NCBI RefSeq assembly: GCF_024178315.1
Contig: NZ_JAMZIK010000009.1
Coordinates: forward strand, 39,318-103,317
Reading direction: 5' to 3'
Length of the DNA: 64,000 nucleotides
Origin: Siccirubricoccus soli
GTDB taxonomy: Bacteria > Pseudomonadota > Alphaproteobacteria > Acetobacterales > Acetobacteraceae
The position numbers were made by a program, and so were the translations under genes. Shown piece after piece: positions 34,380-42,942 of this stretch. The notes below the pieces were generated by a model. That model was given only the letters and a program-made list of their open reading frames with translations, was not told the origin of the DNA and did not search any database. Every line of letters starts with the position of its first letter. Within the stretch, counting starts at the first letter, position 1.

Positions 34380-35618
34380 ATGAGCGGACAGGAAGCAACC
34401 CTGCGCGGCACCGCGCCCAGCGGCATACAGGCCCGGCCGGATGGCGGCACCACCTTCGCGGTCATCCTCTCGCTCAGCTTCTGCCACCTGCTGAACGACA
34501 TGATGCAGTCGCTGGTGCCGGCGCTCTATCCCATCCTGAAAACCACCTATGGGCTCGATTTCGTCCAGGTCGGGCTGATCACCCTGGCCTTCCAGTGCAC
34601 CGCCTCGCTGTTCCAGCCGGTGGTGGGCCTGGTGACGGATCGCCATCCGCAGCCCTACTCCCTGGCCGCCGGGATGGGCTCCACGCTGCTGGGGCTGCTG
34701 CTGATGGCGCAGGCCTCGAGCTACCCGGTCATCCTGCTGGCGGCGGCGCTGATCGGGCTCGGTTCGGCGGTGTTCCACCCGGAAGCCTCGCGCGTCGCGC
34801 GGATGGCGGCGGGCGGGCGCTACGGCTTGGCGCAGTCGCTCTTCCAGGTGGGCGGCAATGCCGGCACCGCCGCGGGGCCGCTGCTCGCCGCCTTCATCGT
34901 GGTGCCGGCCGGGCAGCGGAGCATCGTCTGGTTCTCCGCCGCGGCGCTGCTGGGGATGCTGGTGCTGTTCCAGGTCGGCCGCTGGTATGCGGCGAAGCGC
35001 GCGGCCGGGGCGGTGGCGGCGAAGGCGCACGGCAAGGGCGGGGCGGGCGTCGTGCCGCTGCCGCGGCGGAAGGTTGGCCTCGCCATCCTGGTGCTGGTGG
35101 TGCTGCTGTTCAGCAAGAACGTCTACAGCGCCAGCCTCGGCTCCTACTACACCTTCTACCTGATCCAGACCTTCGGCGTCTCCGTGCAGCAGGCGCAGCT
35201 GCTGCTGTTCCTCTATCTGGGCGCGGTGGTGCTCGGCACCCTCGCCGGCGGCGTGGTGGGGGACCGGGTGGGACGGGTGCCGGTGATCTGGTTCTCCATC
35301 CTCGGCGCGCTGCCCTTCACCCTTGCCCTGCCCCATGCCGGGCTGTTCTGGACCGCGGTCTTCACCGTGCTGATCGGCTTCATCATGGCCTCCGCCTTCT
35401 CCGCCATCCTGGTCTATGCGCAGGATCTGATGCCGGGCCGGGTCGGGCTGGTGGCCGGCATCTTCTTCGGCTTCTCCTTCGGCCTGGGCGGGCTCGGCGC
35501 GGCGGCGCTGGGCTGGATGGCGGACTGGAAGGGTATCGACACCGTCTATCGCATCTGCGCCTTCCTGCCGCTGCTGGGGCTGGCGACCGCCTTCCTGCCA
35601 AGGGTGGGCCGGCGCTGA
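34380..35618 (+). CDS. fsr: Fosmidomycin-resistance-type MFS efflux protein
   Basis: A 412-residue MFS protein. FCHLLNDMMQSLVPALYPILKTTYGLDFVQVGLITLAFQ is the hallmark N-terminus of the Fsr family. LIGLGSAVFHPEASRVARMAAGGRYGLAQSLFQVGGNAGTAAGP is the conserved helix 4-5 region. E. coli Fsr exports fosmidomycin and related compounds, but the physiological substrate here is unknown. It is a single gene with its own probable promoter region, which includes the palindrome at 34272. Confidence 0.92.
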   Translation: MSGQEATLRGTAPSGIQARPDGGTTFAVILSLSFCHLLNDMMQSLVPALYPILKTTYGLDFVQVGLITLAFQCTASLFQPVVGLVTDRHPQPYSLAAGMGSTLLGLLLMAQASSYPVILLAAALIGLGSAVFHPEASRVARMAAGGRYGLAQSLFQVGGNAGTAAGPLLAAFIVVPAGQRSIVWFSAAALLGMLVLFQVGRWYAAKRAAGAVAAKAHGKGGAGVVPLPRRKVGLAILVLVVLLFSKNVYSASLGSYYTFYLIQTFGVSVQQAQLLLFLYLGAVVLGTLAGGVVGDRVGRVPVIWFSILGALPFTLALPHAGLFWTAVFTVLIGFIMASAFSAILVYAQDLMPGRVGLVAGIFFGFSFGLGGLGAAALGWMADWKGIDTVYRICAFLPLLGLATAFLPRVGRR

Positions 35619-35684
35619 GCCGGCCGCGCGGCTGCCCGCCGCCCGGCGCGCGGCAGCCCCCCCGGCGCCAGCGGGTGCCGTGCG

Positions 35685-35942
35685 CTACCGCGCTTCCGGC
35701 GCCGCCACCAGCTTGCCGACCAGCCGGCGCACCAAGGGCAGCACCACCAGCAGGGTGGGGAAGCCGATCATCCAGGACATCGCCCAGGACACCGGCCAGG
35801 CGCGCAGGAAGGCAAGGCTCGGCCCCAGCGCCAGCAGGGTGGAAATGCCGGAGATGATGAAGGTCATCATGAGGGAGAGGAGGAAAGGCAGCAGCACCGT
35901 GGCGAATCGCGCCGGCAGTTTGCGGAAGCGGAACGGGGTCAT
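35685..35942 (-). CDS. DUF2798 small membrane protein
   Basis: An 85-residue protein with two membrane helices (ATVLLPFLLSLMMTFIISGISTLLAL and WAMSWMIGFPTLLVVLPLVRRLV). The order and the basic end (RRLVGKLVAAP) fit DUF2798. Its function is not known. The ATG at 35942 is chosen over a much longer upstream frame, because nothing before MTPFRFRKLPARF resembles a protein. It is convergent with fsr. Confidence 0.82.
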   Translation of the reverse strand: MTPFRFRKLPARFATVLLPFLLSLMMTFIISGISTLLALGPSLAFLRAWPVSWAMSWMIGFPTLLVVLPLVRRLVGKLVAAPEAR

Positions 35943-36248
35943 GGGTGTGGTTTTACGGTCCTGGCGCGGCGAAGGACATGCCGCAATCGCATCCTCTCCC
36001 CGCCGGCCGCAAGCCGGCAGGGAGGCCCCAGCCGGTGCAAGCCGCCTGCCAGCCAGGCCACGCCCCGCCCGGGAGGCGCCTGTCAAACCCTTCGCCGCCC
36101 GCTCTCCCGCCGCGGCATCCCCGCGGAAGTCCGTACAAACCCCTGAGGATCCGGCGCCTCCGTCCCCTACAAAGCCGTATAGCGGGGCGTGGAAAGTGAG
36201 GACGCTTTCCTGCCCTGGTGAAAAATGCTCTAGGCTGCACCGTTCCGC
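35943..36248. other. 306-nt divergent intergenic region
   Basis: It lies between the DUF2798 gene (minus) and the methyltransferase gene (plus). The 60 nt before the methyltransferase are AT-richer and hold a hairpin, GGAAAG/CTTTCC (about 36192-36211). Promoters for both genes are expected here. No open frame in the gap looks like a gene. Confidence 0.4.
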
Positions 36249-37295
36249 ATGATCAAGTACCTGGGCAGCAAGCGCGCCCTGCTCCCGCAGATCCTCTCGG
36301 CCATCGGGGCCGCCGCCCCGCCGGGGGCGCGGGTGGCGGATCTGTTCTCCGGCACCGCCCGGGTCGGCCATGCGCTGAAGACCGCCGGCTACCGGGTGCT
36401 GGCCAATGACCACAATGCCTTCGCCCACACCCTGGCCACCTGCTACGTCCAGGCGGATGCCGATCGCTGGGGCGAGACGGCGCAGCGCATCCTGGCGGAT
36501 CTCGAACGCCTGCCCCCGCGCCATGGCTGGTTCACCGAGACCTATTGCATCGCCGCCCGCTACTTCCACCCGGAGAACGGCGCCCGGATCGAGGCGATGC
36601 GGGAGGGCATCGCCGCCCTCGGCGCCGAGCCGGAGCTGGAGGCGGTGCTGCTGACCGCGCTGCTGGAAGCCGCCGACCGGGTCGATTCCACCGCCGGGCT
36701 ACAGATGGCCTATATGAAGCGCTGGGCGCCGCGAGCGCTGAACCCCATCCAGCTCCGCCTGCCGAAGCTGCTGCCGCGCCCGGCCGCCGGCGGCTGCGCG
36801 GCGAGCTGCGCCGAGGCGGAGGCGGCCGCGGCGGGCTTCGAGGGCGAGCTCGCCTATCTCGACCCGCCCTACAACCAGCACAGCTATCTCGGGAACTACC
36901 ATCTCTGGGAGACGCTGGTGCGCTGGGACCAGCCGGAGGTGTATGGGGTGGCGATGAAGCGGGCCGATGTGCGGACCCGGCGCTCCGCCTTCAACAGCCG
37001 GCCGGGCATCGGCCCGGCGCTGGCGCGCACCATCGCGGCGCTGCGCTGCCCGCGCCTCGTCGTCTCCTTCAGCGACGAGGGCTACCTCTCCCGCCAGGCG
37101 CTGGAGGCGATGCTGGCGCCGCGCGGGCATCTGCAGGTGATCGAGATCCCCTATGGCCGCTATGTCGGCGCCAAGATCGGCATCCACAACCCGCAGGGCG
37201 AGAAGGTCGGCACGGTCGGCAGGCTGACCAACACCGAATACCTTTTCGTGGTCAGCGAGACCCGGATCGCCCTGCCCTCCTCGCAAGCCGCCTGA
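36249..37295 (+). CDS. D12-class (Dam-type) N6-adenine DNA methyltransferase
   Basis: A 348-residue methyltransferase. IKYLGSKRALLPQI near the N-terminus is motif X. VADLFSGTARVGHAL (about residues 28-42) binds SAM. LAYLDPPYNQHSYLGNYH (about 200-217) is the catalytic DPPY motif IV. This order is the alpha class (Dam, D12). No restriction enzyme gene adjoins, so it is an orphan by context. It overlaps the next small membrane gene by 1 nt (TGATG). The recognition sequence cannot be predicted. It is not the CcrM (GANTC) cell-cycle enzyme, which has a different motif order. Confidence 0.9.
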   Translation: MIKYLGSKRALLPQILSAIGAAAPPGARVADLFSGTARVGHALKTAGYRVLANDHNAFAHTLATCYVQADADRWGETAQRILADLERLPPRHGWFTETYCIAARYFHPENGARIEAMREGIAALGAEPELEAVLLTALLEAADRVDSTAGLQMAYMKRWAPRALNPIQLRLPKLLPRPAAGGCAASCAEAEAAAAGFEGELAYLDPPYNQHSYLGNYHLWETLVRWDQPEVYGVAMKRADVRTRRSAFNSRPGIGPALARTIAALRCPRLVVSFSDEGYLSRQALEAMLAPRGHLQVIEIPYGRYVGAKIGIHNPQGEKVGTVGRLTNTEYLFVVSETRIALPSSQAA

Positions 37296-37549
37296 TGCTG
37301 CGCACCGCGACGGGCTTCGGCCTGCTCGTGCTGGGGGTGCTGGGCCTGGTGCTGCCGGTGCTGCAGGGCGGGCTGTTCATCGCCCTTGGCCTCTTCGTGC
37401 TGCGCCACCGCTATGCCTGGGCCCGGCGCGCCATGGCGGCGCTGGAACGCCGCTGGCCGCACGCCATTCGGGGGGTGGAGGCGCTGGAGGCGCGGCTGAT
37501 CGCCTGGGGCACCCGGCAGGGGGAGAGATTGCGCCGCTTTCTGCCATGA
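37295..37549 (+). CDS. Small PGPGW-like membrane protein
   Basis: An 84-residue protein with one long hydrophobic hairpin (FGLLVLGVLGLVLPVLQGGLFIALGLFVL) followed by a basic helical tail (RHRYAWARRAMAALERRW). It resembles the short PGPGW family of putative membrane proteins, although the name-giving motif is here PVLQGG. Its function is unknown. The start overlaps the methyltransferase stop (TGATG), so it is probably translated from the same message. Confidence 0.7.
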   Translation: MLRTATGFGLLVLGVLGLVLPVLQGGLFIALGLFVLRHRYAWARRAMAALERRWPHAIRGVEALEARLIAWGTRQGERLRRFLP

Positions 37550-37602
37550 ACCCGACGCGGCGGAGACCGTTGCAGCGCGACACGGAGATAAGGAAGGCCG
37601 CC

Positions 37603-38298
37603 ATGACCCGCCTCGCCCTGCTCGCCTCCGCCGCGCTGCTGGCCGCGCTGCCGGCCGCCGCCCAGACCCAGCAGCAGCGCGCCCAGGCCGCCCAGGGGCA
37701 GAATGCCCAATCCGGCGTCCCCGGTGCCCGCGATACCACCACCCCGAGCGCCACCGGCAACCGTGCCGAGGCGGTTTCGGCGGAGGAATTCGTCCGGCTT
37801 GCCTCGATGAGCGACCGCTTCGAGATCGCCAGCAGCCGGCTGGCGATCGAGCGCACCCAGACCCCGCGCGTCCGGGAATTCGCGCAGCACATGATCCGCG
37901 ACCATGAGAAGACGACGGCGGAGTTGCAGCGGCTGCGGCCGGAGGTGGCGGCGGCGACCGCCGCCCCGCGCGGCGCCAGCCCTGGCCCCGGCGCCGCCGG
38001 CAGCAGCGCCGCCGGCACCAGCACCGGCATGGCGCCGGCCCAGGGTGGCGGCGGCCGGGGCTCGGGGCTCGACCAGCAGCACCTGGCGCTGCTGCAGCAG
38101 CTCGACGGCGCGCCGGCGGCGCAGTTCGAGCAGGTCTACATCCGCCAGCAGCTGCAGGCGCATCAGCAGGCGGTGGATCTGTTCCGCAATTACGCGGCGT
38201 CCGGGGAGGATGCGAAGCTGCGGGAATGGGCCTCGGCGACGCTGCCCTCGCTGGAGGAGCATCTGCGGCTGGCGCGGCAGATGCAGCAGGGGGGCTGA
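37603..38298 (+). CDS. DUF4142 exported protein
   Basis: A 231-residue protein with a signal peptide (MTRLALLASAALLAALPAAAQ, cleavage after AQA/AA-Q). The mature part has a Gln/Ala-rich segment, then a helical DUF4142 domain: SAEEFVRLASMSDRFEIASSRLAIERTQTPRVREFAQHMIRDHEKTTAEL and, after a Pro/Ala/Gly-rich insert, LALLQQLDGAPAAQFEQVYIRQQLQAHQQAVDLFRNYA. The fold is ferritin-like and the function unknown. AAGGAAGG precedes the ATG at 37603. A frame from 37546 has no export signal. Confidence 0.85.
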   Translation: MTRLALLASAALLAALPAAAQTQQQRAQAAQGQNAQSGVPGARDTTTPSATGNRAEAVSAEEFVRLASMSDRFEIASSRLAIERTQTPRVREFAQHMIRDHEKTTAELQRLRPEVAAATAAPRGASPGPGAAGSSAAGTSTGMAPAQGGGGRGSGLDQQHLALLQQLDGAPAAQFEQVYIRQQLQAHQQAVDLFRNYAASGEDAKLREWASATLPSLEEHLRLARQMQQGG

Positions 38299-38363
38299 GG
38301 GCCGGGGGCGCCAAGGGCGCCCCCGCACCCCGCCGGCCGGTCACGGCCTGGTCGTGACGGCGC

Positions 38364-39725
38364 CTACTCCGCCGCCAGCGTCTTCGCCCGCCAATCCCCG
38401 GGCACGGAGCGCGGCAGGCCGAGATGGTCGCGCAGCGTGGTGCCGTTGTACTCCTTGCGGTGCAGGCCGCGCCGCTGCAGCTCCGGCACCACGTATTTCA
38501 CGAAATCGGCGTAGCTGCCGGGCATGATGGTGGCGGCGATGACGAAGCCGTCGCAGGCCCCGCTGGTGAACCATTCCTCCAGCTTGTCGGCGATCTCCTT
38601 CGGCCCGCCCACCATGTCCATGCGCGGGCGGCCGCGGCCGGTGGCCTGGATGAAGTCCCGCACCGTCGGGTTCTTCTTGCCCGTCGCCTGCACCACCCGG
38701 TCCCGCATGGCGTGCATGCCCTGGATGCTGGCCATCTCCTCGTCGGTGAAGGGGTCGTCCATGCCCTTGCTGGCGAAGTCGAAATTCAGCGCCTCGGAGA
38801 GCAGGGAGAGGCTGTCGATCTCGAGCGGCAGCTTGGCGATCAGCGCGGCGCGATCCTCCGCCTCCGCCTTGGTCGCGGCGCAGATCGGGTTGCAGAGCGT
38901 CGCCACCTTCACCTGGTCCGGGTCACGGCCTTCCTCCGCCACCATCCGCTTGAAGGCGGCGTAGTCGCGCTTGCCCGCCTCTACGTCGTGATAGGCGACG
39001 AAGACCAGCTCCGCCCAGCGCGCCGAGAAGCGCTTGCCGCGGCCGCTGCTGCCGGCCTGGATCAGCACCGGCCGGCCCTGCCTGCTGCGCGGCACGGTGA
39101 AGGGGCCGCGGCTCTTCAGGTAGCGCCCCTTGTAGTCCAGCCGGTGCACCTTGCTGCCGTCGCCGAAGCGGCCGGTCGCCTTGTCGAGGATGAGGGCGTC
39201 GTCCTCCCAGCTGTCCCAGTGGCCGAGCACCACCTCCACGAACTCGTCGGCGCGGTCGTAGCGCCGGTCGTGCTCCATGGTCTCGTCGCGGCCCATATTC
39301 GCCGCCTCGCCATCATTGACCGAGGTGACGATGTTCCAGGCCGCCCGCCCGCCGCTCATCAGGTCCAGCGTCTGGAACATGCGGGCGATGTGGAAGGGCT
39401 CGTGATAGGTGGTGGAGGCGGTGGAGCCGAGGCCGAGATGCTTCGTCACCGCCCCCATCATGGTCAGCACCACCACCGGGTCCATCTTCACGCAGCGGAT
39501 GCCGTTCTCGATGGTGTGGACGTGGTCGCTGCCGTAGCGATCCGGCATGGAGAGCCGGTCGTCGAAGAAGCCGAGGTCGAATTTGCCCGCCTCCAGGATG
39601 CGGGCGATCTCCTGGAAATGGTCGGCGGTCAGGAAGTCCACCCGGCTCTCCGGATGCCGCCAGGAACTGGCGAAAATGGTGCAGTTCTGCGCCTGCAGGA
39701 AGCCGATGAGATGCATCTGGCGCAT
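38364..39725 (-). CDS. FMN-dependent monooxygenase, NtaA/SnaA/DszA family
   Basis: A 453-residue bacterial luciferase-like monooxygenase. The N-terminus (MHLIGFLQAQNCTIFASSWRHPES), FDLGFFDDRL, ASTTYHEPFHIARMFQTLDLMSGGRAAWNIVTS and GRPVLIQAGSSGRGKRFSARWAE are typical of the NtaA/DmoA/DszA group. These enzymes use reduced FMN from a separate reductase to cleave C-N or C-S bonds (nitrilotriacetate, dimethyl sulfide, sulfones). It is divergent from a TctC receptor gene with a 104-nt shared gap, which suggests uptake and oxidation of one organic acid. Confidence 0.9.
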   Translation of the reverse strand: MRQMHLIGFLQAQNCTIFASSWRHPESRVDFLTADHFQEIARILEAGKFDLGFFDDRLSMPDRYGSDHVHTIENGIRCVKMDPVVVLTMMGAVTKHLGLGSTASTTYHEPFHIARMFQTLDLMSGGRAAWNIVTSVNDGEAANMGRDETMEHDRRYDRADEFVEVVLGHWDSWEDDALILDKATGRFGDGSKVHRLDYKGRYLKSRGPFTVPRSRQGRPVLIQAGSSGRGKRFSARWAELVFVAYHDVEAGKRDYAAFKRMVAEEGRDPDQVKVATLCNPICAATKAEAEDRAALIAKLPLEIDSLSLLSEALNFDFASKGMDDPFTDEEMASIQGMHAMRDRVVQATGKKNPTVRDFIQATGRGRPRMDMVGGPKEIADKLEEWFTSGACDGFVIAATIMPGSYADFVKYVVPELQRRGLHRKEYNGTTLRDHLGLPRSVPGDWRAKTLAAE

Positions 39726-39829
39726 GGCCGTTTCCTCTTGCCCGATCGGGCGTCAGGTTCGCCCCCCGCCGCGCTTGCGTCAACGCCAGGGGGCAGGCAG
39801 CATTGCGGAAACCCAAGGAGGAACCCCAC

Positions 39830-40810
39830 ATGCTGCAACGCCGGGCAGCGCTCCGTTGCGCGCTCACCTTGTCCGCCCTTGCATTGCCCGGGCTGGCCCG
39901 TGCCCAGGCCGGCTGGCCGGAGCGGCCGCTCCGCTTCGTTATCGGTGGCTCGGCCGGCGGCGTGTCCGACATCCTCGTCCGCATCCTGGAGGGCCGGCTA
40001 CGGGAAAAGCTGGGCCAGCCCCTGGTGCTGGACCCGCGGCCGGGCGCGGGCGGGATGGTCGGGGCGGAGAACGTCGCCCGCTCCCCCGGCGATGGCTACA
40101 ATTTCTACATCAACCACATCGCCAGTCATGGCATCGGGCCGACGCTCTACAAGCGCCTTTCCTTCGACCCGCTGAAGGACCTGCCGGGCGTGGCCCGGCT
40201 GGCCGCCATGCCGAACGTGCTGATCGTGAAGGGGGACAGCCCGCATCGGAGCGTGAAGGAGCTGGTGGCCTATATCCGCGCCAACCCGGAGAAGGCGACC
40301 TTCTCCTCGGCCGGCACCGGCACCTCCTCCCACCTCTCCGGCGTGCTGTTCGGGCTGCGCATCGGCGTCGAGACCACGCATGTGCCCTATCGCGGCACGG
40401 CGCCCAGCATGTCCGCGGTGATGAACGGCGAGGTGCTCTTCGCCATCGACAACGCCCCGGCCAGCCGGCAGCAGGTGCTGGCGGGGATGCTGCGGGCGCT
40501 GGCCGTCTCCACCGCGCAGCGCGCCGCCACCATGCCGGAGCTGCCGAGCCTGCAGGAGGAGGGGGTGCCGGATTTCGACGTCGCCTCCTGGTACGGCATC
40601 ACCGCGCCGGCGGCGACGCCGCGGCCGATCATCGAGCGGATGGGGGCGGAGCTGGTGTCGGCGCTGAAGGATCCCGGCTTCGCCCAGCGCTACCGCGAGT
40701 TCGGTGCCGAGCCGCTGCCGCTGGGTCCCGCCGAGTACGACGCCTTCATGCGGGCGGAGGTGGCGAAATGGGCGCCGGTGGTGCGGGCTTCCGGCGCTTC
40801 CGTGGAATAG
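39830..40810 (+). CDS. TctC/Bug family periplasmic solute receptor
   Basis: A 326-residue Bug protein. The signal peptide is MLQRRAALRCALTLSALALPGLARAQA. The mature start GWPERPLRFVIGGSAGGVSDILVRIL and GQPLVLDPRPGAGGMVGAENVARSPGDGYNF are the canonical ligand-loop regions. Such receptors bind carboxylates for tripartite tricarboxylate transporters. AAGGAGGA at 39815-39822 precedes the ATG. It is divergent from an FMN monooxygenase. No TctA/TctB membrane genes are in the window, so it is an orphan receptor. Confidence 0.93.
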   Translation: MLQRRAALRCALTLSALALPGLARAQAGWPERPLRFVIGGSAGGVSDILVRILEGRLREKLGQPLVLDPRPGAGGMVGAENVARSPGDGYNFYINHIASHGIGPTLYKRLSFDPLKDLPGVARLAAMPNVLIVKGDSPHRSVKELVAYIRANPEKATFSSAGTGTSSHLSGVLFGLRIGVETTHVPYRGTAPSMSAVMNGEVLFAIDNAPASRQQVLAGMLRALAVSTAQRAATMPELPSLQEEGVPDFDVASWYGITAPAATPRPIIERMGAELVSALKDPGFAQRYREFGAEPLPLGPAEYDAFMRAEVAKWAPVVRASGASVE

Positions 40811-40819
40811 CCGGCCGGC

Positions 40820-41470
40820 TCAGCGTGCCACCGGCGCCAGCGTGCTGTAGCCGGTCCAGAGGATCTGGATGCCGAGGCAGAGCAGGATGAAGGCGGAAAG
40901 CCGCACCACGATGTTGATGCCGCTGTCGCCGAGCCGGGCGATCAGCGGTTCGGCGAAGCGGTAGCAGACGAAAACGGTCAGGGAGATGGCGAGGATGCCG
41001 GCGAGCGCGGCCGCGGCGAGCATCGCCACCTCGGCGGGGGTGTGCTCGCTGGGCCGCTGGCTGCCGAGCGCAATGGCAACCGAGATGGAGCCGGGCCCGA
41101 CGGTCAGCGGCAGGGTCAGCGGGTAGAAGGAATCGGATTCGGCCGGCCCCCCGGCGCGGCTGGCCGTCTCGCCATCGATGTCGAGGCCGGAATGCAGCAG
41201 CCGCCAGCCGAAGGCGACGAGCACCAGCCCGCCGGCGATGCGCACCACCGGCAGGGTGATGCCGAAGAAGACCAGCAGGTGGGAGCCGACGAACATCGCG
41301 CCGATGAGCAGCAGGGCGCTGTTCACCGCCACGCGGCGGGCCAGCAGGTGCCGCTCCGCCGGGGTCCGCAGCGCGGTGAGGCCAAGGAAGAGCGGCGCGC
41401 CGCCGATCGGGTTCACGATCGGGAAGAGGCCGGCATAGACCAGCAGGAAGGTGTTGGTGAGCTCGCTCAC
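40820..41470 (-). CDS. MarC family integral membrane protein
   Basis: A 216-residue protein with six hydrophobic segments. FLLVYAGLFPIVNPIGGAPLFLGLT (helix 1) and PLTLPLTVGPGSISVAIALGS are MarC signatures. Start: GTG at 41470 (VSELTNTFLLVYAG). Longer upstream frames only read through GC-rich intergenic sequence. Despite its name, MarC is not shown to give multidrug resistance, and its function is unknown. It is convergent with the TctC gene (9-nt gap). Confidence 0.9.
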   Translation of the reverse strand: MSELTNTFLLVYAGLFPIVNPIGGAPLFLGLTALRTPAERHLLARRVAVNSALLLIGAMFVGSHLLVFFGITLPVVRIAGGLVLVAFGWRLLHSGLDIDGETASRAGGPAESDSFYPLTLPLTVGPGSISVAIALGSQRPSEHTPAEVAMLAAAALAGILAISLTVFVCYRFAEPLIARLGDSGINIVVRLSAFILLCLGIQILWTGYSTLAPVAR

Positions 41471-41585
41471 GGGACGCGCGCCGCCCCTGCCCCGCCCAGC
41501 CCCTGCATGCGACCCCGCCCCCCTGTTGCGGGCGGAGAATGCGGAATCCGGGACGCCGACGCAAAGGCCAAAGCCCCAACCCACG

Positions 41586-41665
41586 GGTCCGGCCTTCGGA
41601 CCGGGGAGGAGTATCCTCCCCGGCGGAGGCTTGGCGGCACTGCCGCCAAGGGGCAGCGCCCCCGG
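41586..41665. repeat. Row of four tandem hairpins in a divergent gap
   Basis: In order: GGTCCG/CGGACC (41586-41602), CCGGGGAGGA/TCCTCCCCGG (41601-41623, GTA loop), CTTGGCGGCA/TGCCGCCAAG (41630-41650, 1-nt centre) and GGGGC/GCCCC (about 41650-41663). They occupy the middle of the 299-nt gap between marC (minus) and the MFS gene (plus), which shows no gene. Dense palindromes of this kind are probably extragenic repeat elements. Confidence 0.5.
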
Positions 41666-41769
41666 TCCTGCTCCACCCGGATCATCCCGCTGCCCCACCA
41701 CCCTGGCGCCCCTCGCCCGCGTGCCGGCATGATCCCCACCCCCACGGCCAGCCGAGGCGTCCACCCTGC

Positions 41770-42942
41770 ATGACGGCCAAGTTCCGCAGCCTGGCGCTGG
41801 TCACCCTGGCCCAGCTCCTTGCCCTCTCCCTCTGGTTCTCCGGCACCGCCGCGGGGCCGGCCATGGCGCGGGACGCGCCGCTGCCGCCCGGCTTCCTCGC
41901 CTGGCTGACCGGCGGGGTGCAGGCGGGCTTCGTGCTCGGCACCCTGGCCAGCGCCGCGCTGGCCCTGCCGGACCGGCTGGACCCGAGGCGGCTGGTCGCC
42001 GCCGCCTGCCTGCTGGGGGCCGCCGCCAATGCCGCCCTGCTGCTGCTGCCGCCCGGCGATCCCTGGATGATCGCGGCGCGCGGCGCCACCGGCCTGGCGC
42101 TGGCCTGCATCTATCCGGTGGGGATGAAGCTGGCGGCGGGCTGGGCCGGGCCGCGCGACGCCGGACTGGTGGTGGGGCTCCTGGTCGGCGGGCTGACCCT
42201 CGGCTCCGGCGCGCCGCATCTGGTCAATGCACTGGGCGGGCTGGACTGGCGCCTCACGGTCGGCGCCGCCTCGCTCGGCGCGCTGCTGGGGGCGGTGCTG
42301 ATCCTCGGCGTTCGGCTCGGCCCGCGCCATGCCAAGGCGCCGCCCTTCCGCCCGGGCCTGGCGCTGGAGCTGTTCCGCGGCCGCGGCACAAGGCTCGCGA
42401 CCCTCGGCTATCTCGGCCATATGTGGGAGCTCTACGCGATGTGGGCCTGGATCGGCGCCTACCTGGCGGCGAGCCTCGGGGCGCCGCGCGCGGCGGGCGT
42501 CGCCACCTTTGCGGTGCTGGCGGCGGGCAGCTTCGGCTGCATCGCCGGGGGGCTGGTGGCGGACCGCATCGGCCGGCCGGAATTCACCATCTGGGCCATG
42601 GGCGTCAGCGCCGCCTGCTGCCTGCTGGCGGGGCCGGCCTTCGGCGGGCCGACCTGGCTGGTGGTGGCGCTGGGCCTGGTCTGGGGCGCGGCGGCGGTGG
42701 CGGATTCCGCGCAATTCTCAGCCACCGTCGCGGAATACGCGCCGCCCGGCCTCGCCGGCACCATGCTGACGGTGCAGACCAGCCTGGGCTTCGCCCTCAC
42801 CCTGCCGGCCATCCACCTGATGCCGGCGATGGAAGCCTGGCTGGGCTGGGGCGGCGGTGCCTTCGCGGTGCTGGCGGCGGGGCCGCTGCTGGGCTGCGTG
42901 GCGATGGCGCGGCTGGTGCGCCGGCGGCCGGCGCGGGCGTGA
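41770..42942 (+). CDS. MFS transporter
   Basis: A 390-residue MFS protein with about twelve helices. It starts MTAKFRSLALVTLAQLLALSLWFSGTAAGPAM. The motif A region is LPDRLDPRRLVAAACLLGAAAN, and a matching repeat lies in the second half (GLVADRIGRPEFTIWAMGVSAACC). The upstream frame from 41539 is repeat-rich and not protein-like, so the ATG at 41770 is chosen although no clear ribosome site is seen. Its stop is the first bases of repeat A copy 2. The substrate is unknown. Confidence 0.87.
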   Translation: MTAKFRSLALVTLAQLLALSLWFSGTAAGPAMARDAPLPPGFLAWLTGGVQAGFVLGTLASAALALPDRLDPRRLVAAACLLGAAANAALLLLPPGDPWMIAARGATGLALACIYPVGMKLAAGWAGPRDAGLVVGLLVGGLTLGSGAPHLVNALGGLDWRLTVGAASLGALLGAVLILGVRLGPRHAKAPPFRPGLALELFRGRGTRLATLGYLGHMWELYAMWAWIGAYLAASLGAPRAAGVATFAVLAAGSFGCIAGGLVADRIGRPEFTIWAMGVSAACCLLAGPAFGGPTWLVVALGLVWGAAAVADSAQFSATVAEYAPPGLAGTMLTVQTSLGFALTLPAIHLMPAMEAWLGWGGGAFAVLAAGPLLGCVAMARLVRRRPARA

